Source: Gp1-AA122 sp035631655
Lineage (GTDB): Bacteria > Acidobacteriota > Terriglobia > Terriglobales > Acidobacteriaceae
Length of the DNA stretch: 64,000 nucleotides
Assembly: GCA_035631655.1 (NCBI GenBank)
Contig: DASQIH010000068.1
Span: forward strand, 1 to 64,000
Reading direction: 5' to 3'
In this document: piece after piece, positions 16,974 through 26,594 of the stretch
Layout: every line of letters starts with the position of its first letter
Position numbering within the stretch: position 1 is the first letter of the stretch
Notes under the pieces: model-generated
Told to the model about the DNA's origin: nothing
What the model saw: only the letters and a program-made list of their open reading frames with translations
Database searches by the model: none
Program-made: the position numbers and the translations under genes

Positions 16974-18235
16974 GCTACGCCGTCGCAGTCGTCATTCTTC
17001 TTCTGCTCGGCCTGCTTACGCTTGTCTCCTATGTCGACCGCCTCTACACCGAAATTGGGAAATTCCTCTCCCGCGAATTCCAGGACAACATCGACATTTT
17101 TGAGAAAGAGGTAGAGCCGAGGCTAGGGGTGAGCCGGCAACGCGCCTCGCTGTCCATGGCCATCGTGACGCAACTCACGACCGCGGCCATCGCAATGCTG
17201 ATCGGCTTTACGGTTTTCCGCGATCGGGCCTGGAGCGTTTACGAGATCCTGCAAGCTACCGCCAGCCTGGTTCTCATTGTCATAATCTGCAACCGACTGC
17301 TACCCTTTGTCTTCTTCTCGCGTACCCGAGGGCGCTGGCTCACTCACTTTGCTATTTTATTGCGACTGCTGAATTACTTGATGCTGCCTCTCACTCTGGC
17401 GCTGGGCTTCTGCCAGTCAGTAGCTGCGTTGACCAAGGAACATGCCGATGAGCAGCCCGAGAGTCCGGCCGAAGCCGTGGACGCCCTGATTGAGGCGGGT
17501 CAGGAAGAAGGCATCCTGGATGAAGGTGATCGCGACCTCATCCAATCAGTCGTGGAGTTTGGCGGGAAGACTGTGCGCGAGGCGATGAAGCCTCGTCCCG
17601 ACATGGTCGCGGTGCCTACCAACACGACTGTGGAACAACTGGTTGAACTCCTGCGCGCCAAGCCCTTCTCGCGGGTACCGGTGTACGAAGGCACAATCCA
17701 CAACATTAAGGGGATCGTTCTGGCGCAGGACGTTTTGCAAGTGGCCGATACGGAAGCGCGCACCCGCACCGTGGACACGCTGATGCGACGTGACGTGTAT
17801 TTCGTACCCGAGAGCAAGCTGGGCAGCGAATTACTCCGCGAAATGCAGAAGCGCAATATCAAGATGGCCATTGTTGTGGATGAATATGGTGGCACGGCGG
17901 GCCTGGTCACCATTGAAGACCTTGTGGAAGAAATCGTGGGCGAGATCCGCGACGAGCACGAAAAAGTTGACATCGTGCGCGAGGGCGCGCACTCCTACAT
18001 CGTACCGGGCAACACCGATATCGATCGCCTCGATGAGTTGTTCGGGATTCGTCCCGAGGGTAAAGCGGCCGCTACGGTCGCAGGCTTGGTTAGCGAACTG
18101 GCAGGACGCATTCCGCAAGCCGGCGAGATTATTGAAGACGACGGCTTGCGCTTTGAAGTGTTGGATTCTACGGATCGCCGAGTCGAGCGCGTGCGTATCA
18201 CGATGACCCAACCAAAACAGATGAAGTTGATTTAA
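16970..18235 (+). CDS. corC: CorC/HlyC-type CBS-domain membrane protein
   Basis: A 421-residue protein with an N-terminal membrane part (hydrophobic segments at about 1-22, 65-85, 95-115 and 125-145), a CBS-domain pair (about 205-325, containing REAMKPRPDMVAVP and VVDEYGGTAGLVTIEDLVEE) and a C-terminal CorC_HlyC transporter-associated domain. Related proteins take part in Mg2+/Co2+ efflux. It overlaps ybeY by four bases, matching the phoH-ybeY-corC order. A second member of the family is encoded at 38671. Confidence 0.87.
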   Translation: MSYAVAVVILLLLGLLTLVSYVDRLYTEIGKFLSREFQDNIDIFEKEVEPRLGVSRQRASLSMAIVTQLTTAAIAMLIGFTVFRDRAWSVYEILQATASLVLIVIICNRLLPFVFFSRTRGRWLTHFAILLRLLNYLMLPLTLALGFCQSVAALTKEHADEQPESPAEAVDALIEAGQEEGILDEGDRDLIQSVVEFGGKTVREAMKPRPDMVAVPTNTTVEQLVELLRAKPFSRVPVYEGTIHNIKGIVLAQDVLQVADTEARTRTVDTLMRRDVYFVPESKLGSELLREMQKRNIKMAIVVDEYGGTAGLVTIEDLVEEIVGEIRDEHEKVDIVREGAHSYIVPGNTDIDRLDELFGIRPEGKAAATVAGLVSELAGRIPQAGEIIEDDGLRFEVLDSTDRRVERVRITMTQPKQMKLI

Positions 18236-18240
18236 GAGGG

Positions 18241-18342
18241 TCTCAGGCCGCAGATCTCAGGTCTCAGGATTTAAAGCATAGTGCAGCCGACTCCAGGCTG
18301 GATCCGCTGACGCCTGAGACCTAACACCTGATACCTGGGCCT
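18241..18342. repeat. Family-4 low-complexity inverted tract (tctcagg / cctgaga)
   Basis: Words tctcaggtctcagg at the left and cctgagacctaacacctgat at the right form an imperfect inverted pair filling most of the corC-era gap. The same vocabulary makes up the repeat at 37007-37126. Confidence 0.65.
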
Positions 18343-18355
18343 GCTCCTGAACCCC

Positions 18356-19291
<936 letters not shown>

Positions 19292-19397
19292 TCACCCCGC
19301 ACACGTAAGTAATGCAAGAAATTTGCGGCAATGCTCTCGAGCCGATAGAATCCAGATGCAAGGAACGGCATCCAATCCTCGAAACGAGAACAAGGGT

Positions 19398-19844
19398 ATG
19401 CCCACCAAGCCCTCCGCGGTTTGCAACTTCGACTCTGACAAACTAGTCATGAAGTTGAAGGTGACGCTGGCAGCCGAACGCAGGTCGGTCGATCCCGTCG
19501 TGCGCAGCGTTATGGAAATCGTGCGCAATATGCAGTGTGCTACGGGCAAGGAAGATGACATCGAAGTGGCTCTCACTGAGGCTCTCGCCAACGCGGTGGT
19601 ACATGGCGCGAAAGAGGATCCCAACAAAATTGTCGAATGCCTAGTTGCCTGCGACGAGGAACGTGGAATGTTAATTATGGTGCGCGATCCAGGTTCCGGC
19701 TTCGATCCTACCTCTCTGCCTGATCCCTGCCATGGAGAAAACGTTTTTTCCAGCCACGGGCGAGGAATTTTTCTGATTAATCAGCTTATGGATGAGGTCG
19801 GATTTCACAAGAACGGCACCGAAATCCACATGGTGAAGAAGTAA
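19398..19844 (+). CDS. RsbW-like anti-sigma / serine kinase with HATPase domain
   Basis: A 148-residue single-domain GHKL ATPase resembling RsbW/SpoIIAB-type kinases. The N box is EALANAVVHGA and the G1 box RDPGSGFDP; HGRGIFLINQLMDEV is the G2 region. Such proteins hold a sigma factor or phosphorylate an anti-sigma-factor antagonist. No sigma factor, STAS antagonist or PP2C phosphatase is adjacent, so the target is unknown. I chose ATG 19398 (MPTKPS); an in-frame ATG at 19356 would add 14 residues. Confidence 0.8.
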   Translation: MPTKPSAVCNFDSDKLVMKLKVTLAAERRSVDPVVRSVMEIVRNMQCATGKEDDIEVALTEALANAVVHGAKEDPNKIVECLVACDEERGMLIMVRDPGSGFDPTSLPDPCHGENVFSSHGRGIFLINQLMDEVGFHKNGTEIHMVKK

Positions 19845-19849
19845 GTTTA

Positions 19850-19949
19850 GTGGCCAGTGCCAGTGGGCAGTGGTCAGCAAGACGAAAGAAGCAACCTACC
19901 ACTGACCACCTGACCACCGACCACCCACCACCTAGCACCTTCCACCTTC
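19850..19949. repeat. Low-complexity tract (ccagtg / caccac words)
   Basis: The gap between the convergent RsbW-like gene and ntrX is made of repeated words: gtggccagtgccagtgggcag, then accactgaccacctgaccac and related. No gene is seen. Confidence 0.6.
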
Positions 19950-21305
19950 CTACTCCTTGGCCGCGATCCCCAGTGTCTTCATCTTCCGATAAAGATGGCT
20001 CCGTTCCAGACCCAGCACTTCCGCGGTGCGGCTGACATTTCCGTGATTCTCGTCCAACTTCTTCAGAATGTAGTCGCGTTCGTAGGCTGCCCGGGCCTGG
20101 TGAAGAGTAGAAAATTCAGTTCCGGCAGCGCGCCGGCTGCCATCGCGATACACCAAGGGTGGCAAGTGTTTGCGGTCGAAGCGGGAGGTGGTCGGGTTCA
20201 TGATCACGATGCGTTCAATGACATTTCTCAGTTCACGCACGTTGCCGGGCCACGAGTATCGCATCAGAGTCTCAATGGCATCATCCACGATTTCTCCGGG
20301 CCGCCGGCCATAGGTCAAAGAAAACTCCTTGAGAAAATGCCGTGCCAGAAGGGGAATGTCTTCCGTACGCTCCCGCAGTGGCGGCACGTAGAACGGAATC
20401 ACGTTCAAGCGATAAAAGAGGTCCTCGCGGAAATTGCCCCGGGAAATTTCTTCCTCCAAATCTTTGTTGGTCGAAGCAATCACGCGCGCATCCACCGTGA
20501 CTGGATCATCGCTGCCCACCGGGGTGAACCGCTGTTCATCCAGCGTACGCAGAACCTTGGACTGAGTCTTCAAGCTCATATCCCCCACTTCGTCGAGAAA
20601 CAGGGTGCCTCCGTCAGCTTTCTGGAACTTGCCTTCCTTGTCACCTGTCGCGCCGGGAAAGGAAGCTTTCACATGCCCGAAAAGTTCGCTTTCAATCAGA
20701 TCCTCGGGGATAGCAGCACAATTCAACTCGACGAAGAGGGCGTCTTTCCGCAGGCTTTGCGCATGAATGGCATGGGCAACCAACTCCTTGCCAGTGCCGG
20801 ACTCTCCGTAGATCAGCACACGGCCATTGGTAGGCGCCATCAGCATGATCTGCTGCCGCAGGGCTTTCATGGGAATGCTGTCACCCACGATGACGCTCTT
20901 GGACTGCAACTGGCGCTTGAGGTCGACGTTTTCCTGGCGCAGTCGCCTGGTATCGATAGCGTTTTTTATCAGGATGAGAGTCTTTTCCAAGGAGAGCGGC
21001 TTCTCGAGAAAATCGAATGCACCAGACTTTGTGGCGCGCACCGCTGTTTCGATGTTGCCGTGCCCGGAGATCATGATGACCTCTGGTCCCCCGTCCACTT
21101 CCTTGATTTTTTGCAGTGTCTCCAGCCCGTCGATACCGGTCAGCCATACATCGAGCAGAATGACGTCGAAACTGCGCTTGCGCAGCATCTCCAGGCACTC
21201 TTCTCCGCTTTGGGCCACCGCTGCCTTGTAGCCTTCATCTTCCAGTGCGCCTTGGAGGGATTGCCGGATGCCGGATTCATCGTCCACGATCAGGATGCTA
21301 CGCAT
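19950..21305 (-). CDS. ntrX: NtrX-like response regulator with altered GAFTGA loop
   Basis: A 451-residue response regulator. The receiver domain has the phosphorylatable Asp52 (VILLDVWLTG), the AAA+ domain has Walker A GESGTGKE (about 167-174) and Walker B GGTLFLDEVGD, and a Fis-type helix-turn-helix ends the protein (NVSRTAEVLGLERSHLYRKM). The loop that contacts sigma-54, normally GAFTGA, reads ASFPGA at 214-219: Gly to Ala, Ala to Ser and the key Thr to Pro. Activation of sigma-54 polymerase is therefore doubtful. It overlaps ntrY by eight bases and is the cognate regulator. Confidence 0.88.
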   Translation of the reverse strand: MRSILIVDDESGIRQSLQGALEDEGYKAAVAQSGEECLEMLRKRSFDVILLDVWLTGIDGLETLQKIKEVDGGPEVIMISGHGNIETAVRATKSGAFDFLEKPLSLEKTLILIKNAIDTRRLRQENVDLKRQLQSKSVIVGDSIPMKALRQQIMLMAPTNGRVLIYGESGTGKELVAHAIHAQSLRKDALFVELNCAAIPEDLIESELFGHVKASFPGATGDKEGKFQKADGGTLFLDEVGDMSLKTQSKVLRTLDEQRFTPVGSDDPVTVDARVIASTNKDLEEEISRGNFREDLFYRLNVIPFYVPPLRERTEDIPLLARHFLKEFSLTYGRRPGEIVDDAIETLMRYSWPGNVRELRNVIERIVIMNPTTSRFDRKHLPPLVYRDGSRRAAGTEFSTLHQARAAYERDYILKKLDENHGNVSRTAEVLGLERSHLYRKMKTLGIAAKE

Positions 21306-23544
21306 GTTCGCTGGAGGTCATGTCGGGAACCGATGGAGGCACGATCGGCAGTTCAACAATAAACTTTGCGCCGACTGGTTTGTTTTCCTCCACCCGGATG
21401 GAACCGTGATGGTCCTCGATGATGCGGCTGACGATGGCGAGGCCGAGTCCGGTGCCGCGCCGCTTCGTGGAAAAATAGGGAAGGAACAGCTTCTCTTTCA
21501 ATTCCTGGGTGACGCCGTGACCACTGTCGGCAACCGCGATTTCGACCATCTCGCGGTTGTCGACTAGGGAGGTCGAAATTTGGATCTCGCGTACGAGCGA
21601 GTCCTGCATGGCTTCGGCAGCGTTGTCCACCAGGTTAGCCAGAGCACGTTTAATGGCTTCGGGATCGGCCATCACATGGGGCAGGTCCGGTGCCAGCGTG
21701 GTCCGCAGGCGGATGCTTTCCAGGCGACCGTTGAACATAGCGAGTGCGTTTTCGACGATCGCATTAATATTGGCGGGCTGAGGCTGTGCGGTGGGAAAGC
21801 GGGCCAGGGTGGAAAACTCGTCGACCAGTCCGCGCACCGTCTCGACTGCGCCGCCGATGGTCTCGGCGCATCCCTGGATGACTTCCAGCGACGCTGCGTC
21901 AGGACGAGTGCCGCGCTCCAGGTGGCGGCGAATCCGCTCCGCCGACAGAGCAATGGGCGTCAGAGGGTTCTTGATTTCATGGGCCACACGACGGGCGACT
22001 TCCCGCCACGCGGCCTGCTTTTGAGCGCGCAACAAGTCGGACAGGTCTTCGAAAACCAGGACATAGCCCAGCCGCTGTGCCTCATGTTGCAGGGTGGCCA
22101 CGGTGATCGCAAAATTGAGGTTGGCCCTCTCAATCGGCATCTCCATCTGGCTGGCGATCGTGCCCATGCGGTCGGCGCGACGCAATAACAATTCAAGATC
22201 TTCCAGAAGTTCTGCTGGAAACAAGTCACGCAGGTCAGCGCCGGTCAGGGTGACTCTGGGACCGATCCCGTTGGGAAAGAACATGCGCATGAACGCGCTG
22301 TTCACGTGCGTGACTCGGCGCCAGGCGTCGAGCGAAAGCACGCCGGTCGGAATGCTCTCTAAGATAGTTTCGATATGACGCCGGCGCTGCTCCAGAGCGT
22401 CATTTGCGTCTGCGAGTTCACGGGCCGACGTATCTACTTGCCGACGGCTCGACTCCAGTTCCTCGGCCATTCGATTAAACGACCGAACCAGGTCACCAAT
22501 CTCGTCCGCGGCATGGACTTCGACGCGGTAGTCCAAGCGCCCGCGCGAAATTTCCTGCGTGGCCTCGGCTAGAGCCGCCAGTGGACGCGTAACCAGCTTG
22601 GAAAGGAATAAGGCCAACCAGGTTGCGGCAAACAGCACCAGCACCGTCAGCAGCATCAGCAATCCCATGTAGGTACGGCGCACGAGACGGCGTTGCTTGG
22701 CCAGTTCCCAGTAGCGCTTCTGGCTGGCCTCTACCTGTTTCAGGGTCTGAGAAAATTTCTGAGGCAGAGGCGTCGCGATCAGGATCTGCCCACGCGCGCC
22801 CACTGGGGCGCTGGCCAAAATGTATTCTGTCCCTCCCCAACTGAATTGGGCGGCTCCTTTGCCTGCCGCCTGCTCCAGAGGAAGAACAGGTTTCAGTACG
22901 GGCCAGGCGGCAGGCACAGCAAAGCTGGCCTCGACATTGCCATCCAGCAATGCCAGGGCGAAGCCGCCTTGAAGAGTGGACTCATGCCGGCGAAACTCGC
23001 TGACCACCGTCGCGAAACCGTGACCTGCAAACGCACGTTGGGTCTCAGGAGACGCAGCAATGGCGGCCGCCTCCGAGTGGGCGTTCTGAGTTGCGTAGTC
23101 AGCCAGCAGTTCAGCCATGGCATGCGTATCCGCCCTGACTTCTTCCACAGGACTGGAGAACCACTTATCGATCGAGCGGTTCATCAGCCCGTACGCGAAC
23201 CAGAACATGACAATAACCGGGAGAATGGACAACAGCAGTCCTACTACGACCATGCGGGTGCGAAATTTCGACCCCAGCACACCCAGCCGGCGCTCGGCAA
23301 ATAATTTCAGCAGATTGCGCGCTAATACGAACGTGAGCGCGACAAATAGCAGGAAGACCACCGCAGAGAGGGTCGCGAAAAAGAGAAGCTGCTGGTTGGT
23401 ATCAGGATTAAGAAACGGCAGGTCAAAGGAGGTCTGAGACAGAACAATACCAAACACCAGCAAGAGAGCTACGGCCAACAGGATGATCGTGCTCCTGCGC
23501 CGCGACCGCTCCTTGGAAACCCGGGTTGGACTGGGAGCAGACAT
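21298..23544 (-). CDS. ntrY: NtrY-like sensor histidine kinase
   Basis: A 748-residue inner-membrane kinase. Two N-terminal hydrophobic segments (about 20-40 and 50-75) and another near 100-120 precede a periplasmic region, a further transmembrane segment near 290-315, a HAMP domain, a PAS domain, the H-box RVAHEIKNPLTPIALSAE and the HATPase boxes (NLVDNAAEA, DSGHGV, GTGLGLAIV). The architecture with HAMP-PAS matches NtrY, which acts in nitrogen or redox and envelope signalling. The signal is unknown. Confidence 0.88.
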   Translation of the reverse strand: MSAPSPTRVSKERSRRRSTIILLAVALLLVFGIVLSQTSFDLPFLNPDTNQQLLFFATLSAVVFLLFVALTFVLARNLLKLFAERRLGVLGSKFRTRMVVVGLLLSILPVIVMFWFAYGLMNRSIDKWFSSPVEEVRADTHAMAELLADYATQNAHSEAAAIAASPETQRAFAGHGFATVVSEFRRHESTLQGGFALALLDGNVEASFAVPAAWPVLKPVLPLEQAAGKGAAQFSWGGTEYILASAPVGARGQILIATPLPQKFSQTLKQVEASQKRYWELAKQRRLVRRTYMGLLMLLTVLVLFAATWLALFLSKLVTRPLAALAEATQEISRGRLDYRVEVHAADEIGDLVRSFNRMAEELESSRRQVDTSARELADANDALEQRRRHIETILESIPTGVLSLDAWRRVTHVNSAFMRMFFPNGIGPRVTLTGADLRDLFPAELLEDLELLLRRADRMGTIASQMEMPIERANLNFAITVATLQHEAQRLGYVLVFEDLSDLLRAQKQAAWREVARRVAHEIKNPLTPIALSAERIRRHLERGTRPDAASLEVIQGCAETIGGAVETVRGLVDEFSTLARFPTAQPQPANINAIVENALAMFNGRLESIRLRTTLAPDLPHVMADPEAIKRALANLVDNAAEAMQDSLVREIQISTSLVDNREMVEIAVADSGHGVTQELKEKLFLPYFSTKRRGTGLGLAIVSRIIEDHHGSIRVEENKPVGAKFIVELPIVPPSVPDMTSSEHA

Positions 23545-23673
23545 TCAGTTCGAGCCTCGCATGGGCTTGAAGAGTCTGTGTTATGCGGGCTTGCGACTAA
23601 TTATAGTGGGTTTGGGTTCAATAAAAAGTCGTGAAACTTGCCAGCACCTAGTGGTTAGGAGCCAGAACAGGCG

Positions 23674-24498
23674 TTATAAGGGCCGGCGACTGACGCCTGA
23701 GTCCCGACCTCCTGACCGGGGTAGGTACTTTTGCAGCGGACATTGCTCGCACATCGGGTGCGATTTTAAGCAGAAGTTCTTGCCCACGCTTACGATCAGG
23801 CCGTGCATCTCGTTATAGATCTGGGCCAAGCTGCTCCGTTTGGCGGTGCTCATTGGTGAAGGCGGATGGCCGGAGAAAGGAATCGCTATTGCTTTCTGGT
23901 TTTTAGCTTCTGGTTGCCGCAAACTTGCGCCCTGGGTTGCCAGTGAGGCCAACGCTTGTTCCCACAATTCGCGGATCTCTTCGTAAGTCGCCTTTTCAGT
24001 CACGATGTTGTGGCGAACCAAAACCCGGCGGGTGTAGGCATCCACAACAAAGATGGGACGGTTGCCGGCGTAGAGCAGGATCGAATCCGCGGTCTCCGGC
24101 CCAACACCATTCAAACCCAGCAACTCCTGCCGGATCTTTTCGGTTGGCTGCGCGAAGAGGCGATTCAGTGATCCGCCATAATTCTTGTCTAGAAAGGCCA
24201 CAAACGTTTTCAGATGCCTTGCCTTCTGCCGAAAATAACCTGCGGAGCGGATGAGGGTTTCCAGCCTCGGCAACCGAATTTCCCGAATACCGCCGATCGT
24301 CAGCAAACCTGCCGCGCGCAGGCGCTCTAAGGCGCGCTCCACGTTTGTCCAGGCGGTATTTTGCGTGAGGTACGCCCCGGCAATGACCTCAAAGCGGGTA
24401 CGCGCGGGCCACCAGTGCTGGCGTCCCCAAGCCTCAAAGAGCGTGCGGTAGTAGCTCTGCAGCTCGGGCTGGACCGAATCTCCGTTGGTAGGTCGCAA
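23674..24498 (-). CDS. HhH-GPD DNA glycosylase, MagIII-like
   Basis: A 274-residue base-excision glycosylase. The helix-hairpin-helix is LLGLNGVGPETAD (126-138) and the catalytic Asp153 lies in VVDAYTRR. The Lys used by endonuclease III is replaced by Glu135, as in the monofunctional 3-methyladenine glycosylase MagIII group. Three cluster cysteines are present (Cys243, Cys250, Cys253) but the fourth position is Leu259, so a normal 4Fe-4S cluster is doubtful. An insertion (about 186-222) of low-complexity character separates the last helices. Alkylated purines are the likely substrate. Confidence 0.8.
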   Translation of the reverse strand: MRPTNGDSVQPELQSYYRTLFEAWGRQHWWPARTRFEVIAGAYLTQNTAWTNVERALERLRAAGLLTIGGIREIRLPRLETLIRSAGYFRQKARHLKTFVAFLDKNYGGSLNRLFAQPTEKIRQELLGLNGVGPETADSILLYAGNRPIFVVDAYTRRVLVRHNIVTEKATYEEIRELWEQALASLATQGASLRQPEAKNQKAIAIPFSGHPPSPMSTAKRSSLAQIYNEMHGLIVSVGKNFCLKSHPMCEQCPLQKYLPRSGGRDSGVSRRPL

Positions 24499-24852
24499 GG
24501 CTTTAGTTTATGACATGGATGACCGACAACACACCGCCCAACCCCGAGCTTGCTCTCGTCTATCCTCCCCCTGCCTCAAGGTCACAGAGCACATCGCAGA
24601 CTTACTGAAGACCATGTCCTTCAGAAAACGGTCTTGCCCAAAACTCGCCAAATCCGGCCAATCTCTAGCCACTCTACCTTTCCTATCAAGCGCTCAGCGA
24701 TTCCGGGTCGAGGACAAGTACCAAAGTTACTTTTACCTGAACTCACTTACGTTGACAATTTGTGTCAACGCGGTGCGCTGCTCGTCTCCCCCCGGCCGTA
24801 TCGCGCCAACTAAGACGTTTATCTCTCTGCCCTTTAGACAGGAGTTCGAGGT
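24499..24852. other. Divergent regulatory spacer upstream of pilB, no gene
   Basis: These 354 bases separate the divergent glycosylase and pilB. Apart from the palindrome at 24751-24769, nothing recognisable was found. The pilB ATG is preceded by caggagttcgaggt, which contains a usable ribosome site. Confidence 0.5.
24751..24769. promoter_or_regulatory. Perfect inverted repeat overlapping a -35-like box
   Basis: GTTGACAATTTGTGTCAAC: 7-bp arms GTTGACA and TGTCAAC with a 5-bp spacer, 84 bp before the pilB start. The left arm contains TTGACA, the consensus -35 hexamer. It looks like an operator for a dimeric repressor over the pil operon promoter; no clear -10 box could be fixed. Confidence 0.55.
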
Positions 24853-26568
24853 ATGTCTCAACGGCTGGGTGACCTGCTCGTAAAAGAGAAGGTCATAACC
24901 CCGGAGCAGTTGGAACACGCAATCAAGACGCAGAAGGAGAACAACTGCCGTCTGGGCTCGGCGTTGGTGAAGCTGGGCTACCTCACCGACGAAGATGTCA
25001 CCAACTTTCTTTCGCGCCAGTACGGCGTGCCGGCTATTAATCTTTCTTATTTCGAAATTGACCCCTCCGTCGTAAAGCTCATCCCGTTCGAGACTGCCAA
25101 GCGCTACCAGATCCTTCCCCTGAGCCGCGTAGGTGCCTCGCTAACCATCGCCATGGTCGATCCGACCAATGTGTTCGCCATGGACGATATCAAGTTCATG
25201 ACCGGTTTCAATATCGAGCCGGTAGTGGCTTCGGAAAGCTCGATTAACGAGGGAATCGAGCAGGCCTACGGGACCAGCAATCAGGAAGACCTCGAAACCG
25301 TAATGCAGTCGATGACCGACTTGGGGGATGCCGACGTCGAACTGCAGTCCGAGGAACAGGAAATGGAGTTGGCCGACCTGGAAAAGGCGGCCGATGAAGC
25401 CCCTATCGTCAAGCTAGTCAACCTGGTCTTGACGGACGCGGTCAAGCGTGGCGCTAGCGACATTCACATGGAACCGTACGAAAAAGAATTCCGCGTCCGC
25501 TTCCGTATTGATGGCGTGCTGCAAAGCATCATGTCGCCGCCTCTGAAGCTGAAGGACGCCATCACCTCGCGCGTCAAGATCATGGCCAAGCTCGACATTA
25601 GCGAAAAGCGCCTCCCGCAGGACGGCCGCATCATGCTGAAGATGAACATCGGCGGCCGCAAGAAGCAGCTCGACTTTCGCGTCAGCACGCTTCCCACGTT
25701 GTGGGGCGAGAAGATCGTGCTCCGGTTGCTGGACAAAGAAAACCTGCGGCTGGATATGACCAAGCTGGGTTTCGAACCGGAGTCGCTGGTTAAGTTCGAG
25801 AAAGCCATCCTGAAGCCCTACGGCATGGTGCTGGTGACCGGGCCAACCGGTTCGGGGAAAACCAACACGCTGTACTCCTCCATTTCTCGTCTCAATCAGC
25901 CCGATACCAACATCATGACCGCCGAGGACCCGGTCGAATTTCAGTTGCAGGGCGTCAACCAGGTGCAGATGAAAGAGCAGATCGGCCTGAACTTTGCCGC
26001 GGCTCTGCGCGCCTTTCTACGGCAGGACCCGAACATCATCCTGGTAGGCGAGATTCGCGACTTTGAAACGGCGGAAATCGCTATCAAGGCCGCACTGACA
26101 GGGCACCTGGTGCTCTCCACGCTGCATACCAACGGCGCGCCTGAAACCATTACGCGCCTCATGAACATGGGCATCGAACCGTTCCTGGTGGCGACATCGG
26201 TACACCTGATCTGCGCACAACGTCTGGTACGCCGTATCTGCAAAGAATGCACCGAGGTTGTTGAAGTGCCTTACCAGACGCTGCTCGAGGAAGGCTACAC
26301 GCCCGAGGAAGCGAAGACAGTGAAGATTCAGAAGGGCCGCGGCTGCGGTACCTGCAACAACACCGGATACAAGGGCCGTACTGGCCTGTACGAAGTAATG
26401 GAAGTGGACGAGGAGATCAAAGAACTTGTGCTCGTCGGTGCATCCGCGGTGGAACTGAAGAAGAAGGCAATTGAGCGGGGCATGTTTACCCTTCGGCGCA
26501 GCGGCTTGATCAAAGTGGCTCAGGGAATGACGACCTTGGAGGAAGTAGCCCGCGAAACTATTCACTAA
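24853..26568 (+). CDS. pilB: Type IV pilus extension ATPase PilB with MshEN-type c-di-GMP motifs
   Basis: A 571-residue secretion ATPase that powers pilus polymerisation at the inner membrane. The N-terminus contains two 24-residue RLGxxL...Q motifs at residues 4-27 and 33-56 separated by five residues, the layout of the MshEN c-di-GMP receptor domain (motif 1 has Lys13 where Gly is usual). Then come the N2 domain, Walker A GPTGSGKT (about 331), Asp box, Walker B LVGEIRD, the His box GHLVLSTLHTN and the zinc-binding tetracysteine (CKEC and CGTC). First gene of the pil operon, 26 bases before pilT. Confidence 0.94.
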   Translation: MSQRLGDLLVKEKVITPEQLEHAIKTQKENNCRLGSALVKLGYLTDEDVTNFLSRQYGVPAINLSYFEIDPSVVKLIPFETAKRYQILPLSRVGASLTIAMVDPTNVFAMDDIKFMTGFNIEPVVASESSINEGIEQAYGTSNQEDLETVMQSMTDLGDADVELQSEEQEMELADLEKAADEAPIVKLVNLVLTDAVKRGASDIHMEPYEKEFRVRFRIDGVLQSIMSPPLKLKDAITSRVKIMAKLDISEKRLPQDGRIMLKMNIGGRKKQLDFRVSTLPTLWGEKIVLRLLDKENLRLDMTKLGFEPESLVKFEKAILKPYGMVLVTGPTGSGKTNTLYSSISRLNQPDTNIMTAEDPVEFQLQGVNQVQMKEQIGLNFAAALRAFLRQDPNIILVGEIRDFETAEIAIKAALTGHLVLSTLHTNGAPETITRLMNMGIEPFLVATSVHLICAQRLVRRICKECTEVVEVPYQTLLEEGYTPEEAKTVKIQKGRGCGTCNNTGYKGRTGLYEVMEVDEEIKELVLVGASAVELKKKAIERGMFTLRRSGLIKVAQGMTTLEEVARETIH

Positions 26569-26594
26569 AGAGGAACAGGAAAGGGAAAGGAACT

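Noticed and set aside
19995..21362. A 455-residue plus-strand frame opposite ntrX
   Set aside because: Antisense to a complete response regulator; composition has no domain character.
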